7,885 nt of DNA from Bryobacterales bacterium (GCA_020853155.1 JADYZL010000623.1:1-7885); one strand, 5' to 3'. Positions 1 to 7,073 are shown, numbered from the stretch's first letter. The notes: a model not told the origin generated them from the sequence alone. Numbers and translations: made by a program.

Positions 1-37
1 CTCGCGGCAGTTCGAAACGCAGCAGGCTCAAACCGGA

Positions 38-72
38 AACGGGGCGGTTTCCTCAAGGGAAACCGCCCCGTT
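38..72. terminator. Strong hairpin terminator downstream of the TonB-dependent receptor
   Basis: A perfect 15-bp inverted repeat (38-52 with 58-72, core ACGGGGCGGTTTCC) closes a 5-nt loop. On the plus strand it is followed by CGTTTT, and on the minus strand by TCCGGTTTGA, so the T-tract is short in both directions. The hairpin begins 26 nt after the receptor stop codon at 99, which fits termination of that minus-strand gene. It may also stop a plus-strand transcript entering from the left. The stem is unambiguous in the sequence; its direction of use is inferred. The rest of 1-98 shows no gene. Confidence 0.8.
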
Positions 73-98
73 CGTTTTATGGAAGCAACCGCTCCCGT

Positions 99-3000
99 CT
101 AGAAGGTGAGCCGCAAGCCGAAGCGGAACTTCCGCTCATCGCTTGCGCTGGTGATCGCCATGAAGTTGTTGGCATTGGTAATGGCGCCGGTGGGCGACAT
201 CGTCATGCTGCTCACGTTCGCAGCCGGATTGCCGAAGCGCGGTGTGTTCGTGAAGTTAAAGGATTCCGCCTTGAACTGGAGCACAAAGCGCTCCGTGAGG
301 CGGAAATCCTTGAACAGCGCGAGATCCACCTTCTGGAAGCCGGGTCCGCGAACCGAGTTGCGTCCCATGCTGCCGAAACGGTAGACGTTCGCCGGGCGTT
401 GGAAGTTCGGATCGCGGAAGGATTCCACGGCGTAGTATTGGGTCCCAGGACCCACATCGCCGATCTTCTTGAGTTCGCCAATCTGGTCCGCAGTCTGGCT
501 GGAACCGGGTGCGTTGAGGGAGTTGCTATTCGCGCTAACAGTGAAAGGCGTTCCATCGTAGGCCGAGTAAACGCCGTTGATGCGCCATCCACCGGCAATC
601 CAGTTGGCGAGCCCGCCAAGATCCACCGGACGGCCCTTGCCGAACGGCAGCTCGTAGACCCAGCTCATGACGAACATGTTCGTGCGATCATAGCCGGCGA
701 GCGCGCGGTTGCGGTAAAGCGCCTCCTCCAGATTGGTAAGCGGCAAGCCGGCCCAGCCGTCGTCGTCGCTCATGTTGATGGCCTTCGAGTACGTGTAGGC
801 GCCCTTCATGAAGAGCCCCTTGGAGAACTCTTTGTTGATCGCCACCTGCAGCGAGTGGTAATTGGAACTGGCCCAGCCATCCCACATCAGTGTCTCGATG
901 CGGCGATTCTGCGTGGCCACCAGCGGGCGGCCTAATGGACCGCTGCCGACAGGGGCGGCATTGATGTCCCGGTCGAGGAATTGCCGGACGGTCTGGTTGC
1001 CGACATAACCCGCCGACACCAGGAAATTCGCGGGAAGTTTGCGCTCGACCGTCAGGTTCCAGCTCTGGATGTATCCGCGATGGATCTCGCCACCCCAGGG
1101 GCTGCGAGGACCCATGTTCACCGTGGACGGAAGCTCCACCACGCCGCTGCTGATATCGGGCGTCGGCACGTCGGGAACCCCATCCTTCAGGAATCCGTAG
1201 AAGCCGTAGTTGGATGGAGCCACCCAGTTCGCGGCAATGGTCGAGGGGTACAGACCACGCAATGGACGCGATAGCACCATCGGGTTATACGTGATGCCAT
1301 AGCCCGCGCGCACTACCATGTTGTCGCCCAACCGGTAGGCCAACCCCAACCGGGGTGCAAAGAGCTTCTTCGATGTGGAGAGCCCGTTGCTCCGCGGCAC
1401 ATTCCCCACACCACCGATAGTGACGAGGTTCGTCGCGGGATCCCAGCGCTCCAAGCCGCGGCCATCGGCGCGAGTCATCAGAGGGTAGTACTCATAACGC
1501 AGCCCGAGGTTCACGGTCAGATTCCGCGAAGCCTGCCAGCGGTCACGGAAATAGAGACCGTTCTGCCATTCGCGCGTGGTCATTTGGAAAAACTGGACGG
1601 ACTTATTCGCGCTGCCCAGAATATCGAGCAAACCCGCCGCGTAAGTATGAATCGAGCGGGCGGTCTGGCCCAAGAGCACCGTCGCATTCCCCGTGGGGCT
1701 CAGGGCGCCGCGCGGGTTGGCGATTTCCGGCTGCCAGTGGTTCATCGCATGGTGGAGGATGTCCACGCCGAAACGGAACTCATGCGCGCCGTGAACTTTC
1801 GAAATATTCGTGGTGTAGGTGTAGCTGCGGTCCGCGTAAAAATTAGGGTTCGACGAGCTGCAGTTCCCCCAGGCCGTAAACCCGTTGCTAATGCAAGGCT
1901 GTCCGGAATAGTGGATATCGCCGGCGAAGGCCTTGCCTCCGTTGGTGCCGGGAATTCCCCAAACTTCCGAACCCCAGTTCTTACCGTAATCGGGACCGGT
2001 GGCCACATTGCTAAACCGGGTGTGGCCGAACACGCCATCGATGAACATCGTCGGCGACGCCGTGTAGTTGAAACCAAAGGTGGGAATTTTCACGCTCACG
2101 TCGGCTCTGCCAAGTTGCCCCAGCGCTGGTCCGGTGAGTTCACCAAGCGCACCCGCGCCCACCACGGGAGCCTTCATGTGCGAGTACTTGCCCCACACCA
2201 TCAACTTCTCATTCACGTTGTAATTCGACTTCACGTCATACTGGTCGCGCGTGAGTTGAAGGGTGGCGGCACTGTAGTAGTTGCCGGAGAGGCCGAATGC
2301 ATCCTGCGCAGGCTGGTTCGGCAGCGGAGCGAGCGCCTGGATCTTGGTCCAGGTTGGGGAGAAGCGGGATTGCGGAATCTTGTTGCCGCTAAAGGGTAAA
2401 CGCCCCGCGCCGGTTGCCGAGCCCGAAAGTGGATCATAGATATTCCCCAGGCCGGCATAGGCGGAAAAATCGCCGTTGCGCATGTCGGCGGGCGGCGTGC
2501 TGGAGTTAGCAAACTGCGCCGTGCGCTCGGAGGTGCGCTCATAGCTGAAGAAGTAGAACAGCTTGTTCTTGATGATCGGGCCGCCAATCGTGCCGCCAGG
2601 GATATTGACGATCGACCTCGGCAGCGTTGGATGGTCTTCCGCCTGGCGGAAGAAGTACGGCCGGGCATAGAGATGCTGGTTGTCGTGATACCAGTAAGCC
2701 GACCCACGAATCTGGTTGGTGCCGGATTTCGTCGCCACGGTCACCGCGGCGCCCCCCGCCATTCCCTGCTCCGCATCGAAGGAAGAGGTCGAAATGTTCA
2801 CGGTCTCAATCGATTCCACCGGCGGATTGTAGAGCGTGTGGTGAGGCAGCCAGATATACACGTTGATGGCGCCATCCACCCGGGTGTTGTTGTTGTTCCG
2901 ATTGGTGCCGTTGATATTCGTCGTGAGCGAGCGCTGCGGCGAGGCGCCCACGGAGTTCTGCAATGCCGCCGGTGTGGCGCCGGGCACAAGATTGATCATG

Positions 3001-3485
3001 CTCTGGTAATTCCGGTAGGAAGCCAGCGGCAATTCCACCACCGTCTGCGAGCTGATCTCCGCGCTTGTGTCGGAACGGTCCGTCTGCAATGCGACCGCGG
3101 AAGCGGTCACCGTGACCTCGTCCGTCACTTGGCCTACTTCAAGCTGCGCATTGACGCGCGTGACGTTGTTGATCGTGACAAGGATGCCCGTGCGGGTAAG
3201 CGTGCGGAATCCCGCGAGGGTCACCCCCATATCGTAGCTGCCCGCGGGCATGCTGACCGCGTTGTAGCGCCCCTGGTCGTCGGAGCGAAATTCGCGCACC
3301 GCGCCGGTGGCAGTATTGGTGAACGTGATGGCTGCTCCCGGAAGCACCGCACCCGAGGAATCCTCCACAGTTCCCACAATGGAACCATAAAGCACCTGGG
3401 CGTTCGCGGACGGGGCGTAAAGCAGGGCCACCAGCAACAATGCGGCCCCAGCCAAGATTCGGACGATTGAACTCTGTACCTTCAT
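99..3485 (-). CDS. TonB-dependent receptor, Oar-like, with N-terminal carboxypeptidase-regulatory-like domain
   Basis: This 1128-residue outer-membrane protein probably imports a bulky nutrient such as an oligosaccharide, using TonB energy. Residues 1-29 form a signal peptide (MKVQSS start, leucine-rich core, cleavage expected after SANA before Q30). Residues about 33-115 match a carboxypeptidase-regulatory-like Ig fold (GTVEDSSGAVLPGAAIT, AGSYDMGVTLAGF). Residues about 130-260 look like the plug, ending in the typical GGAAVTVATKSGTNQIRGSA. The remainder is aromatic, beta-strand-rich barrel ending in FRFGLRLTF, with the terminal Phe usual for BAM substrates. The start at 3485 is chosen because GAGGAG lies 8 nt upstream and the signal peptide begins there; the longer frame up to 3806 would run into the divergent gene. 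The length suits the Oar-like family of Acidobacteriota. No SusD-like partner is present. The substrate cannot be read from sequence; sugar import is suggested only by the neighbours. The only two cysteines, C531 and C542, lie in one probable loop. Confidence 0.93.
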   Translation of the reverse strand: MKVQSSIVRILAGAALLLVALLYAPSANAQVLYGSIVGTVEDSSGAVLPGAAITFTNTATGAVREFRSDDQGRYNAVSMPAGSYDMGVTLAGFRTLTRTGILVTINNVTRVNAQLEVGQVTDEVTVTASAVALQTDRSDTSAEISSQTVVELPLASYRNYQSMINLVPGATPAALQNSVGASPQRSLTTNINGTNRNNNNTRVDGAINVYIWLPHHTLYNPPVESIETVNISTSSFDAEQGMAGGAAVTVATKSGTNQIRGSAYWYHDNQHLYARPYFFRQAEDHPTLPRSIVNIPGGTIGGPIIKNKLFYFFSYERTSERTAQFANSSTPPADMRNGDFSAYAGLGNIYDPLSGSATGAGRLPFSGNKIPQSRFSPTWTKIQALAPLPNQPAQDAFGLSGNYYSAATLQLTRDQYDVKSNYNVNEKLMVWGKYSHMKAPVVGAGALGELTGPALGQLGRADVSVKIPTFGFNYTASPTMFIDGVFGHTRFSNVATGPDYGKNWGSEVWGIPGTNGGKAFAGDIHYSGQPCISNGFTAWGNCSSSNPNFYADRSYTYTTNISKVHGAHEFRFGVDILHHAMNHWQPEIANPRGALSPTGNATVLLGQTARSIHTYAAGLLDILGSANKSVQFFQMTTREWQNGLYFRDRWQASRNLTVNLGLRYEYYPLMTRADGRGLERWDPATNLVTIGGVGNVPRSNGLSTSKKLFAPRLGLAYRLGDNMVVRAGYGITYNPMVLSRPLRGLYPSTIAANWVAPSNYGFYGFLKDGVPDVPTPDISSGVVELPSTVNMGPRSPWGGEIHRGYIQSWNLTVERKLPANFLVSAGYVGNQTVRQFLDRDINAAPVGSGPLGRPLVATQNRRIETLMWDGWASSNYHSLQVAINKEFSKGLFMKGAYTYSKAINMSDDDGWAGLPLTNLEEALYRNRALAGYDRTNMFVMSWVYELPFGKGRPVDLGGLANWIAGGWRINGVYSAYDGTPFTVSANSNSLNAPGSSQTADQIGELKKIGDVGPGTQYYAVESFRDPNFQRPANVYRFGSMGRNSVRGPGFQKVDLALFKDFRLTERFVLQFKAESFNFTNTPRFGNPAANVSSMTMSPTGAITNANNFMAITSASDERKFRFGLRLTF

Positions 3486-3711
3486 CGAGACAACTCCTCG
3501 GACCGGCGGCAATCGCCAGCCTTTTCCAACATGATTTCGCAATCGTAGCATAGAGAACTTGGCTGCGTAAGCAGGATTGGGCTTAAGTACGTCATTTTTT
3601 CGTTGAATGAACAAAATCCGGGCCGGCCGGTAACATCGAGGCGGTTTCGAACACCCATCGGACCCCGCCAAAGCCCCATCCTTCATTTCCCGAAAGGACG
3701 CGAAGGCCGGT
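3486..3711. promoter_or_regulatory. Divergent intergenic region between receptor and lyase-like gene
   Basis: These 226 nt separate two divergent genes and should hold both promoters. The central part (about 3541-3620) is noticeably more AT-rich than the flanks. On the minus strand a weak sigma70-like pair can be drawn: TTCATT (3606-3611) and TACTTA (3584-3589), with a 16-nt spacer. That would give the receptor a leader of roughly 90 nt. No convincing plus-strand promoter or clear operator palindrome was found. The region's role follows from the gene arrangement; the hexamers are weak and tentative. Confidence 0.35.
3494..3499 (-). promoter_or_regulatory. Shine-Dalgarno sequence of the receptor gene
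   Basis: On the minus strand the sequence reads GAGGAG, then 8 nt, then ATG at 3485-3483. The match to the anti-SD core is near consensus. It decides the start of the receptor in favour of the signal-peptide methionine rather than upstream in-frame methionines. Confidence 0.8.
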
Positions 3712-4836
3712 ATGCTGGGTCGCATGGACTCGACGAGTTTTGAGAAAGGTGCGGTGTTTGCACCGGAACACCGGAGTTTCGGCGACGCATCCACCGGCGC
3801 ACGCATTCACCAGATCACCGCCCATCCCTCTACAAACCACCTGAGTTACTTTCTGCAAAGTTCGTTTACGCCGGATGCGAAACACCTGATCTTCATTTCC
3901 ACCCGCTCCGGTGAAGCGCAGATCTTCGAAGCGGAGTTCCCTGGCGGCCGAATCCGGCAGCTTACCGGAGGCGCCGCGGTGCATGCCTATTCGCCCACCC
4001 TATCGCCCGACGGCGCGAGTGTTTTCTTCGTTCGCGGCGGGGGGATCTGGCGGTTGGACCGTTCCTCCCTGGTGGAAACGAACATCGTGGAGTTCGAAGG
4101 CGCGCAACTCGGCGAATGCACTCTCGGTGATGGCGGCAACGGGTTAACCGCCGCCTACAAGCGCGGGAGCGAGCAGGGCCTGGTGGCGGGCCGCGCCGAC
4201 GGAAGCGGCTGGAAGGCAATTCCATTTGGCCGGACCGTGATCCACCCCCAGTATCATCCGCTCGAACCGGAGTGGATCGAATTCGCGGGAGACCCCGCCC
4301 CGCGCATGTACCGCGTCAAGCGCGACGGCACGGGCATGGAATGCCTATACGAGAACCCCTTCGAGGAGTGGATCACGCACGAGACGTTTCTCGGCTCCAC
4401 GGGCGACTTGATCTTCGTCCATTGGAAGCACGCGCTTTACCGGATGGATTGGACGACGCGGGAGATCTCGCGGATTACGGATTACCCGGTGTGGCACGTG
4501 AGCCCCTCGCGCGATGGCAACCGCGTGCTTTGTGATACGAACCTGCCGGATGAAGGAATCTTTGAGATCGACGCAGCAAGCGGCGCACGCCGGCCGCTCT
4601 GCCGCCCGGAGGCGAGCAACGGGGGCTCCCAGTGGCGGGAATCCACGCCCGCGGATTGGAATGCGAAGAAGGAATCCACCCTCAGTTGGCTCGAAGTTCC
4701 ACTCGACACCATTTACGGGCCGCAGTGGACCCACCCGCACCCGTGCTACAGCCCCGATGAACGATACGTGAGCTTTACAAGTGACCGCGACGGCCACGCT
4801 CAAGTCTACGTAGCGGAAAATACGGTCACCCGGTAG
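3712..4836 (+). CDS. Oligogalacturonate lyase-like beta-propeller protein (Pectate_lyase22 family)
   Basis: This 374-residue protein has no signal peptide and is predicted cytoplasmic. In characterised members, oligogalacturonate lyase cleaves short pectin oligomers by metal-assisted beta-elimination. Here TolB/PD40-like propeller blades recur (FTPDAKHLIFIST at 52-64, LSPDGASVFFV at 97-107, CYSPDERYVSFTSDRDG at 345-361). The N-terminal DASTGARIHQIT (25-36) is typical of the family. Residues matching, from memory of the Yersinia enzyme, Arg217, His242, His287, Gln350, His353 and His355 appear to be R198, H223, H262, Q338, H341 and H343. The Arg-His spacing of 25 and the QxxHxH block are identical. 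The start at 3712 has GAAGG 5 nt upstream; Met5 at 3724 is a possible alternative. The gene is divergent from the receptor and converges on, and overlaps, the DUF6807 gene. A generic PD40 propeller without lyase activity remains possible. Family membership is fairly sure; the exact substrate is not. Confidence 0.82.
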   Translation: MLGRMDSTSFEKGAVFAPEHRSFGDASTGARIHQITAHPSTNHLSYFLQSSFTPDAKHLIFISTRSGEAQIFEAEFPGGRIRQLTGGAAVHAYSPTLSPDGASVFFVRGGGIWRLDRSSLVETNIVEFEGAQLGECTLGDGGNGLTAAYKRGSEQGLVAGRADGSGWKAIPFGRTVIHPQYHPLEPEWIEFAGDPAPRMYRVKRDGTGMECLYENPFEEWITHETFLGSTGDLIFVHWKHALYRMDWTTREISRITDYPVWHVSPSRDGNRVLCDTNLPDEGIFEIDAASGARRPLCRPEASNGGSQWRESTPADWNAKKESTLSWLEVPLDTIYGPQWTHPHPCYSPDERYVSFTSDRDGHAQVYVAENTVTR

Positions 4837-5675
4837 CGCAGCCTGAGTGGCCGGCCCGGCGTGAGCGTAACGCTCTCGAGGCCCGGATAATTCGCAGCCA
4901 CGTAGCCGTAGTGACGCAGACACCAGCCAACGGGACCGTCGCCGGGGTTTGAAGGAGAATCGTCGATGCGCAGGCCCGCCCGCTTTCCGTCGAAGGTGGC
5001 CTCGAGTTCAGCCCAGGGGTGCGGGACCATGTCCGTATCCTTCGCCTCGACCCCCGCCTCGGTGCGGAGCACGGTATCGGTGCGCGGCGCGAAGCGAACG
5101 CCGAAGCCACCGTAGCCCTTGATCTCGCGCCCGGTGATCCGCACCGGCTCATCCACGGCTTCGAAGCTCAGATCGAAATCCATGGCGCGCCTCCCGTTCT
5201 CCCCGGGGTGGACGGTGATTTCAACAATTTCGCGGACCGCTTTGCGGCCCCCCACGAACCAGCCATTTTCCACGGAGAGCACGGCGCCGCCGTTCGACGT
5301 CTCGCGCTTGATCCACTTCACGAAGCGCTGGTGCATGCCTTCGACGGCCCACACGTCGTAGGTCTTCCCGAGAAACTGAACGTCCGGCCAGGACCAGCAA
5401 ATACCGCGATGGTGATGATGGTCTTTTGGGAAGTCGTCCGTCAGGATGACGCCGTTCGGCGCATAGACCGGGTGAAGGTAGGACGAGCGCCGGAACTTCT
5501 CCTCGATCCCCTCCTTCAAAATCATTCCGTGGTTATAGACAAACACGGGCTGCCCGTTTTCGGTCAATTCCAGCGAATCCGGCGTCACATCCCGGAACTC
5601 GAAACGGTCCACCGCCCCCGCGTCTCCCGCAAGCAGCCCCACGAACACCACAAAGGCGATCAGCAGGCGCTTCAT
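4806..5675 (-). CDS. DUF6807 ('PmoA-family') exported protein
   Basis: This 289-residue protein starts with a Sec-type signal peptide (MKRLLIAFVVFVGLLAGDAGA, cleavage near residue 21), so it should act in the periplasm or be secreted. The body matches DUF6807, often labelled 'PmoA family'. It has the family hallmark YLHPVYAPNGVILTDDFPKD followed at once by HHHHRGICWSW (66-96), and the GYGGFGVRFAPR block (188-198). Members are common beside Gfo/Idh/MocA oxidoreductases in Acidobacteriota, Planctomycetota and Verrucomicrobiota, which suggests sugar metabolism. To my knowledge the biochemical activity is not established. The His cluster (86-89) could bind a metal or form an active site; that is inference. 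The start codon overlaps the upstream oxidoreductase stop in ATGA, implying translational coupling. Its 3' end overlaps the convergent lyase-like gene by 31 bp. Nothing supports a role in methane oxidation. Confidence 0.87.
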   Translation of the reverse strand: MKRLLIAFVVFVGLLAGDAGAVDRFEFRDVTPDSLELTENGQPVFVYNHGMILKEGIEEKFRRSSYLHPVYAPNGVILTDDFPKDHHHHRGICWSWPDVQFLGKTYDVWAVEGMHQRFVKWIKRETSNGGAVLSVENGWFVGGRKAVREIVEITVHPGENGRRAMDFDLSFEAVDEPVRITGREIKGYGGFGVRFAPRTDTVLRTEAGVEAKDTDMVPHPWAELEATFDGKRAGLRIDDSPSNPGDGPVGWCLRHYGYVAANYPGLESVTLTPGRPLRLRYRVTVFSAT

Positions 5676-6889
5676 GCTTCCACGATCCTTTCGTTCGCCT
5701 TATCCCATTTCAGGTACTTGCGCCGCTGTTGCGAGAGAACGCCGAACTGGCAGGCGACGACGCCGTAATAACCGAGCATCACGTCGCACTTGAGTGCCTC
5801 CTTACCGCGGATCGCTTGCAGCAGGTTTCTCCAGTGCAGTTCGGTATCCTCCCCGCCCGTCTTGCGGTGGACGAACTCTTTCGCCTGATCGGCGTAGAGC
5901 TTCTGCGGGCGAATGGTGAAGCCGGTAGGCGTAAACTCCAGCGTGGCCTTGTGGCCGCGCAGCAGGTGCGGCACCGGCGTATCGTTGGCGAGTGAAGAAA
6001 TCAGCATCACCGTGGGCCCGCCGGGATAATCGAGCATGATGTTGATGGTGTCCGGGATCTCCGCCGTGCTATTGGTGAACTCGAACTTGCCGCCGAGGGC
6101 GGAGCCATACTCCGGAAACGTGAGCCCAAGGGACTTGAGGATCCGCGTGACGCGGTGGACAAACAGCCCCGCCGGCACCCCGCCCGAATAATCGAAATAG
6201 CGAATCCAGTTGAAATAGCGGTCCGCGTCGAACGGGCGCTTCTCCGCCGGCCCAAGGTAGAGGTTCCAATCGAAATTCACGCCCGGTTTGAGGTCCGGAT
6301 CCACGGGTTTCAGCCAGAAATCCTTGTCGTAGTTTCGCGAGTAATCGATTTGCGCCAGCACCACTTTCCCGAGATCCCCCGCCTGGAAATGCTTGTAGGC
6401 CGTTTCATAGGAGTCGTCCGACATACCCTGAACGCCCACCTGTAGCTTGATGCCGGTTTCCCGAACCTTGGCCACCAGGCGTTTCGCATCCTCCACCGTA
6501 TGCGCCATAGGCTTCTCGCAATAGACATGCTTCCCGGCGGCGGCGGCATCGATCGCCATCTGCGCATGCCAGTGGTCCGGAGTGGCCACCACCACCACGT
6601 CTATATCGCGGTTGGCCAGCATCTCCCGGTAATCGCGATACGCCCGCCCGCCAGTCATCTCGGCGGCCTGCCGCGCGCGCTTGTCGAAGACATCGCAAAC
6701 CGCGTTGACGGTGACGTTGTCGCTCTCTTTCATGGTGAGCAGCGTCTTGATGTGCGCGCCCACGCCGCGAATGCCGCAGCCGATCACTCCCACGCGGATT
6801 CGATCCGAGGCCGCCTGCGCGGCGGAAAGATGAGGAACCTGTGTGGCGGCGAACGCGGCGCCACGGGTGAAGTCACGTCGGGAAATCAT
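5672..6889 (-). CDS. Gfo/Idh/MocA-family NAD(P)-dependent oxidoreductase with Tat-type signal
   Basis: This 405-residue enzyme probably oxidises or reduces a sugar, sugar acid or glycoside with a tightly bound NAD(P). The N-terminus MISRRDFTRGAAFAA carries a twin-arginine motif, so export in folded form with cofactor is likely, as in glucose-fructose oxidoreductase-type relatives. The Rossmann fold starts with RVGVIGCGIRGVG (32-44). VVVATPDHWHA (99-109) and the family EKP motif (HVYCEKPMAHT, 121-131; EKP at 125-127) follow. The C-terminal substrate domain has YFDYSGG (231-237) with H245 after it, and LHWRNLLQAIRG (351-362), typical of this subgroup. The start at 6889 is chosen over upstream in-frame methionines (to 7006) because GGAG lies 7 nt upstream and the Tat motif begins there. 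It is first in a two-gene operon with the DUF6807 gene (ATGA overlap). Substrate and direction are unknown. Confidence 0.92.
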   Translation of the reverse strand: MISRRDFTRGAAFAATQVPHLSAAQAASDRIRVGVIGCGIRGVGAHIKTLLTMKESDNVTVNAVCDVFDKRARQAAEMTGGRAYRDYREMLANRDIDVVVVATPDHWHAQMAIDAAAAGKHVYCEKPMAHTVEDAKRLVAKVRETGIKLQVGVQGMSDDSYETAYKHFQAGDLGKVVLAQIDYSRNYDKDFWLKPVDPDLKPGVNFDWNLYLGPAEKRPFDADRYFNWIRYFDYSGGVPAGLFVHRVTRILKSLGLTFPEYGSALGGKFEFTNSTAEIPDTINIMLDYPGGPTVMLISSLANDTPVPHLLRGHKATLEFTPTGFTIRPQKLYADQAKEFVHRKTGGEDTELHWRNLLQAIRGKEALKCDVMLGYYGVVACQFGVLSQQRRKYLKWDKANERIVEA

Positions 6890-6896
6890 CGGGGGT

Positions 6897-6900
6897 CTCC
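6897..6900 (-). promoter_or_regulatory. Ribosome binding site of the oxidoreductase gene
   Basis: On the minus strand GGAG (in TGGAGA) precedes the ATG at 6889-6887 by 7 nt. This supports the short form that begins with the twin-arginine motif and argues against the 39-residue upstream extension. Confidence 0.65.
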
Positions 6901-6942
6901 AGCAAAGAGAATGGCGGGAATCGAGCAAGTTTATCGATCCGG

Positions 6943-6957
6943 CTTTTCGACGAAAAG
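6943..6957. promoter_or_regulatory. Perfect palindrome, candidate operator upstream of the oxidoreductase-DUF6807 operon
   Basis: The sequence CTTTTCG-A-CGAAAAG is a perfect 7-bp inverted repeat around one base. It lies 54 nt upstream of the oxidoreductase start. Directly next to it, on the minus strand, is GATATATAC, a TATATA that could serve as a -10 element. A transcript from there would start inside the palindrome, a common place for a repressor site. No good -35 was found at the expected distance. The palindrome is seen directly; its regulatory role is inferred. Confidence 0.4.
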
Positions 6958-7008
6958 TATATATCAGGCGGGACATGGCGCGCGCCCGCATCAGCGCGGG
7001 CTTCAACG

Positions 7009-7044
7009 AAAAAGCCCCGGCAACCTCGCGGCGCCGGAGCTTTT
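7009..7044 (-). terminator. Intrinsic terminator of the M48 peptidase gene
   Basis: On the minus strand AAAAGCTCCGGC (7044-7033) pairs with GCCGGGGCTTTT (7021-7010). This gives a 12-bp stem with one G-U wobble, an 11-nt loop, and a run of five T at its 3' end. It starts 29 nt after the peptidase stop at 7074, the usual place for a rho-independent terminator. It should separate this gene from the oxidoreductase operon. The A-rich left arm could also allow some use on the other strand, where the wobble becomes a C-A mismatch. Confidence 0.8.
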
Positions 7045-7073
7045 CTTCTATCCGTGAAACGGAACAACCGCCG

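Noticed and set aside
1584..2399. 271-codon plus-strand open frame opposite the receptor
   Set aside because: It lies wholly antisense to a well-supported gene, its product is rich in Arg/Gly/Val/His with no recognisable domain, and GC-rich codon use readily produces such shadows.
2631..3470. 279-codon plus-strand open frame opposite the receptor N-terminus
   Set aside because: Antisense to the signal peptide, regulatory and plug domains; low-complexity Arg/His/Val composition and no domain.
3486..3806. In-frame N-terminal extension of the receptor by 107 residues
   Set aside because: It would cross the divergent promoter region and overlap the start of the lyase-like gene by 95 nt. The signal peptide and a near-consensus SD place the start at 3485.
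4863..4875. GAGCG-TAA-CGCTC hairpin after the lyase-like gene as a terminator
   Set aside because: A 5-bp stem with a 3-nt loop and no T-tract is too weak, and it lies inside the DUF6807 coding sequence.
4806..5675. Methane/ammonia monooxygenase subunit PmoA
   Set aside because: True PmoA is a polytopic membrane protein. This protein is soluble after its signal peptide and belongs to DUF6807, whose 'PmoA' label is a naming artefact.
5019..5768. 249-codon plus-strand open frame opposite the DUF6807 gene
   Set aside because: Antisense shadow of two well-supported genes; no recognisable fold or convincing start signal.
6984..7001. GCCCGC-6 nt-GCGGGC hairpin as a second terminator
   Set aside because: Short stem with no T-tract on either strand; the 12-bp hairpin at 7009-7044 already explains termination.
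6890..7006. In-frame N-terminal extension of the oxidoreductase by 39 residues
   Set aside because: It would bury the twin-arginine signal inside the protein, ignore the GGAG before 6889, and run through the leader palindrome.
6500..7057. 185-codon plus-strand open frame opposite the oxidoreductase N-terminus and its leader
   Set aside because: It runs through a terminator and the palindrome, and its translation shows no domain.
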